Below, piece after piece: positions 5,319-6,068 of a DNA stretch of 6,068 nt. The notes beneath the pieces were generated by a model that ran no database searches, had not been told where the DNA came from, and saw only the letters and a program-made list of their open reading frames with translations. Numbering within the stretch: the first letter of the stretch is position 1; every line of letters starts with the position of its first letter. This DNA is from Actinomycetales bacterium Ga0077552. Its GTDB lineage: Bacteria; Actinomycetota; Actinomycetes; Actinomycetales; Microbacteriaceae. The stretch spans positions 1 through 6,068 of the forward strand of contig LNFD01000223.1 of assembly GCA_001464255.1 (NCBI GenBank). Reading direction: 5' to 3'. A program made the position numbers and the translations under genes.

Positions 5319-5324
5319 TATGGT
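5319..5324 (+). promoter_or_regulatory. Candidate -10 box (TATGGT) of yihY, possibly giving a leaderless mRNA
   Basis: TATGGT begins five bases after the sdh terminator stem and ends six bases before the GTG start, so transcription would begin at or beside that codon. The flanking GGCGGG resembles the context of the manC box. Any -35 element would have to lie inside the terminator stem, and none is evident there. GGTGG could alternatively act as a very close ribosome binding site. Confidence 0.4.
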
Positions 5325-5330
5325 GGCGGG

Positions 5331-6068
5331 GTGAGTGAGCCAGCCGCACCCGAGCCGCAGGGCTGGTGGGGCCGTCTGATGGCATGGGTCGCTCGCGTGA
5401 CGGCCTGGGTCATGTCGCTCAAGCCCGTGCGGGTGTTCGTGCTCTACGGCGAGAAGCGCGGGCCGCTGCTCGCCGCTGGCCTCGCGTTCCAGGCGATCTT
5501 CGCGGTCTTCGCCGGCCTCTGGGTCGGCTTCGCGATCGCCGGGCTCGTGCTCGTGTCGAACTACGGGCTCCGCGAGGCGCTCATCGACGTGCTCGCGCAG
5601 ACCGTGCCGGGGCTCATCGCGGTCGACGGGGGCGAGGGGGTCATCGACCCTGAGGCGCTGCTCTCGGCGGGAGTCTTCGGCTGGACGGGCGCCGTCGCCC
5701 TCATCGGCCTGCTCTTCTCGGCCCTCGGCTGGCTCGCCGGAGCGCGCGACGCCGTGCGCACGATCCTCGACCTTCCCGGCTCGCGCATGAACCCCGTGCT
5801 GCTGAAGCTCAAGGACCTCGGGCTCGCTGTGGGGTTCGGGGCGCTGCTGGCCCTCTCGTCGGTGCTCGCGGTGCTCGGCACCGTCGCGCTCGAGGGGCTG
5901 CTCGCCGGGATCGGCCTGCGCGATACGACGCTCAACTCGGTGCTCGGCCGCATCGTCACCCTCGGGGTCATGTTCGCGCTCGATGCGGTCGTGCTCGGGA
6001 TGCTCTACCGCGTGCTCGCCGGCGTGAAAGTGCCGTTCCGCCACGTGCGCCAGGGCGCCCTCATCGGC
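5331..6068 (+). CDS. YihY/virulence factor BrkB family membrane protein, N-terminal part (cut by right edge)
   Basis: The family consists of polytopic inner-membrane proteins. Members were once annotated as ribonuclease BN, which has since been shown to be wrong for YihY, and no biochemical role is firmly established. The visible 246 codons stay open to the window edge. A Trp-rich amphipathic N-terminus with an RP-type entry into the membrane (about 12-45) is followed by a hydrophobic stretch with GLAFQAIFAVFAGLWVG at about 50-66. Further membrane segments lie at about 113-137, 162-188 and 204-230. The LAFQ motif and the helix spacing are what led to the family call. Family members are usually about 300-400 residues, so roughly the last third is missing. 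GTG 5331 is the earliest plausible start after the terminator and fits the nearby -10-like box. It is probably a separate unit from sdh. The family call is from memory of actinobacterial relatives. Confidence 0.8.
   Translation, partial: MSEPAAPEPQGWWGRLMAWVARVTAWVMSLKPVRVFVLYGEKRGPLLAAGLAFQAIFAVFAGLWVGFAIAGLVLVSNYGLREALIDVLAQTVPGLIAVDGGEGVIDPEALLSAGVFGWTGAVALIGLLFSALGWLAGARDAVRTILDLPGSRMNPVLLKLKDLGLAVGFGALLALSSVLAVLGTVALEGLLAGIGLRDTTLNSVLGRIVTLGVMFALDAVVLGMLYRVLAGVKVPFRHVRQGALIG

Noticed and set aside
4827..6044. A minus-strand open frame of 405 codons crossing sdhB, the terminator and yihY.
   Set aside because: It spans the end of one real gene, a terminator and the start of another, and its composition is that of a shadow frame.
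1..6068. Mobile elements, CRISPR arrays, tRNA or rRNA genes, phage or toxin-antitoxin genes.
   Set aside because: I looked for transposase motifs, terminal repeats, regularly spaced repeats and RNA cloverleaf signatures and saw none. Base and codon use are uniform across the genes, so nothing suggests recent transfer or an unknown multi-gene system.

Overview
The window is GC-rich throughout, with G or C at most third codon positions, GTG starts mixed with ATG, and strong GGAGG-type ribosome binding sites. The proteins most resemble, from memory, those of actinomycetes. The SdhA, SdhC and SdhD sequences are close to the mycobacterial Sdh2 type. The gene set next to sdh (a BMP-family lipoprotein, mannose-1-phosphate guanylyltransferase, then YihY) fits the Microbacteriaceae or another Micrococcales family. 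The organism assignment is an inference; no search was run.

Layout, left to right. (1) 1-295, minus strand: the N-terminal 98 codons of a BMP/PnrA-type substrate-binding lipoprotein, cut by the left edge. (2) 296-529: intergenic, holding a likely promoter and an operator-like inverted repeat for the lipoprotein, plus possible weak termination hairpins for the gene to its right. (3) 530-1651, minus strand: a complete mannose-1-phosphate guanylyltransferase (373 aa). (4) 1652-1824: a divergent control region, with a -10-like box pointing each way and small repeats in the sdh leader. (5) 1825-5268, plus strand: a complete sdhC-sdhD-sdhA-sdhB operon with junctions of +2, -4 and -1 bases. (6) 5291-5313: a perfect 9-bp GC stem, the likely operon terminator. 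(7) 5331-6068, plus strand: the N-terminal 246 codons of a YihY/BrkB-family membrane protein, cut by the right edge.

The four sdh genes encode one enzyme, succinate:quinone oxidoreductase (respiratory complex II). It takes electrons from succinate through covalent FAD, three Fe-S clusters and heme b into the membrane quinone pool (menaquinone in most actinomycetes). All flavin and Fe-S ligands expected from the family are present, so the enzyme looks functional. The flanking genes are independent units: GDP-mannose supply for cell-envelope glycans, nucleoside-type solute uptake, and a membrane protein of uncertain role.

I do not see an undescribed multi-gene system here; this is ordinary housekeeping chromosome. 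The points worth a second look are small: a shared TANNNTG promoter box with two candidate leaderless starts, a promoter that abuts the sdh terminator, operator-like repeats in two control regions, and a cysteine pair in the SdhD tail.
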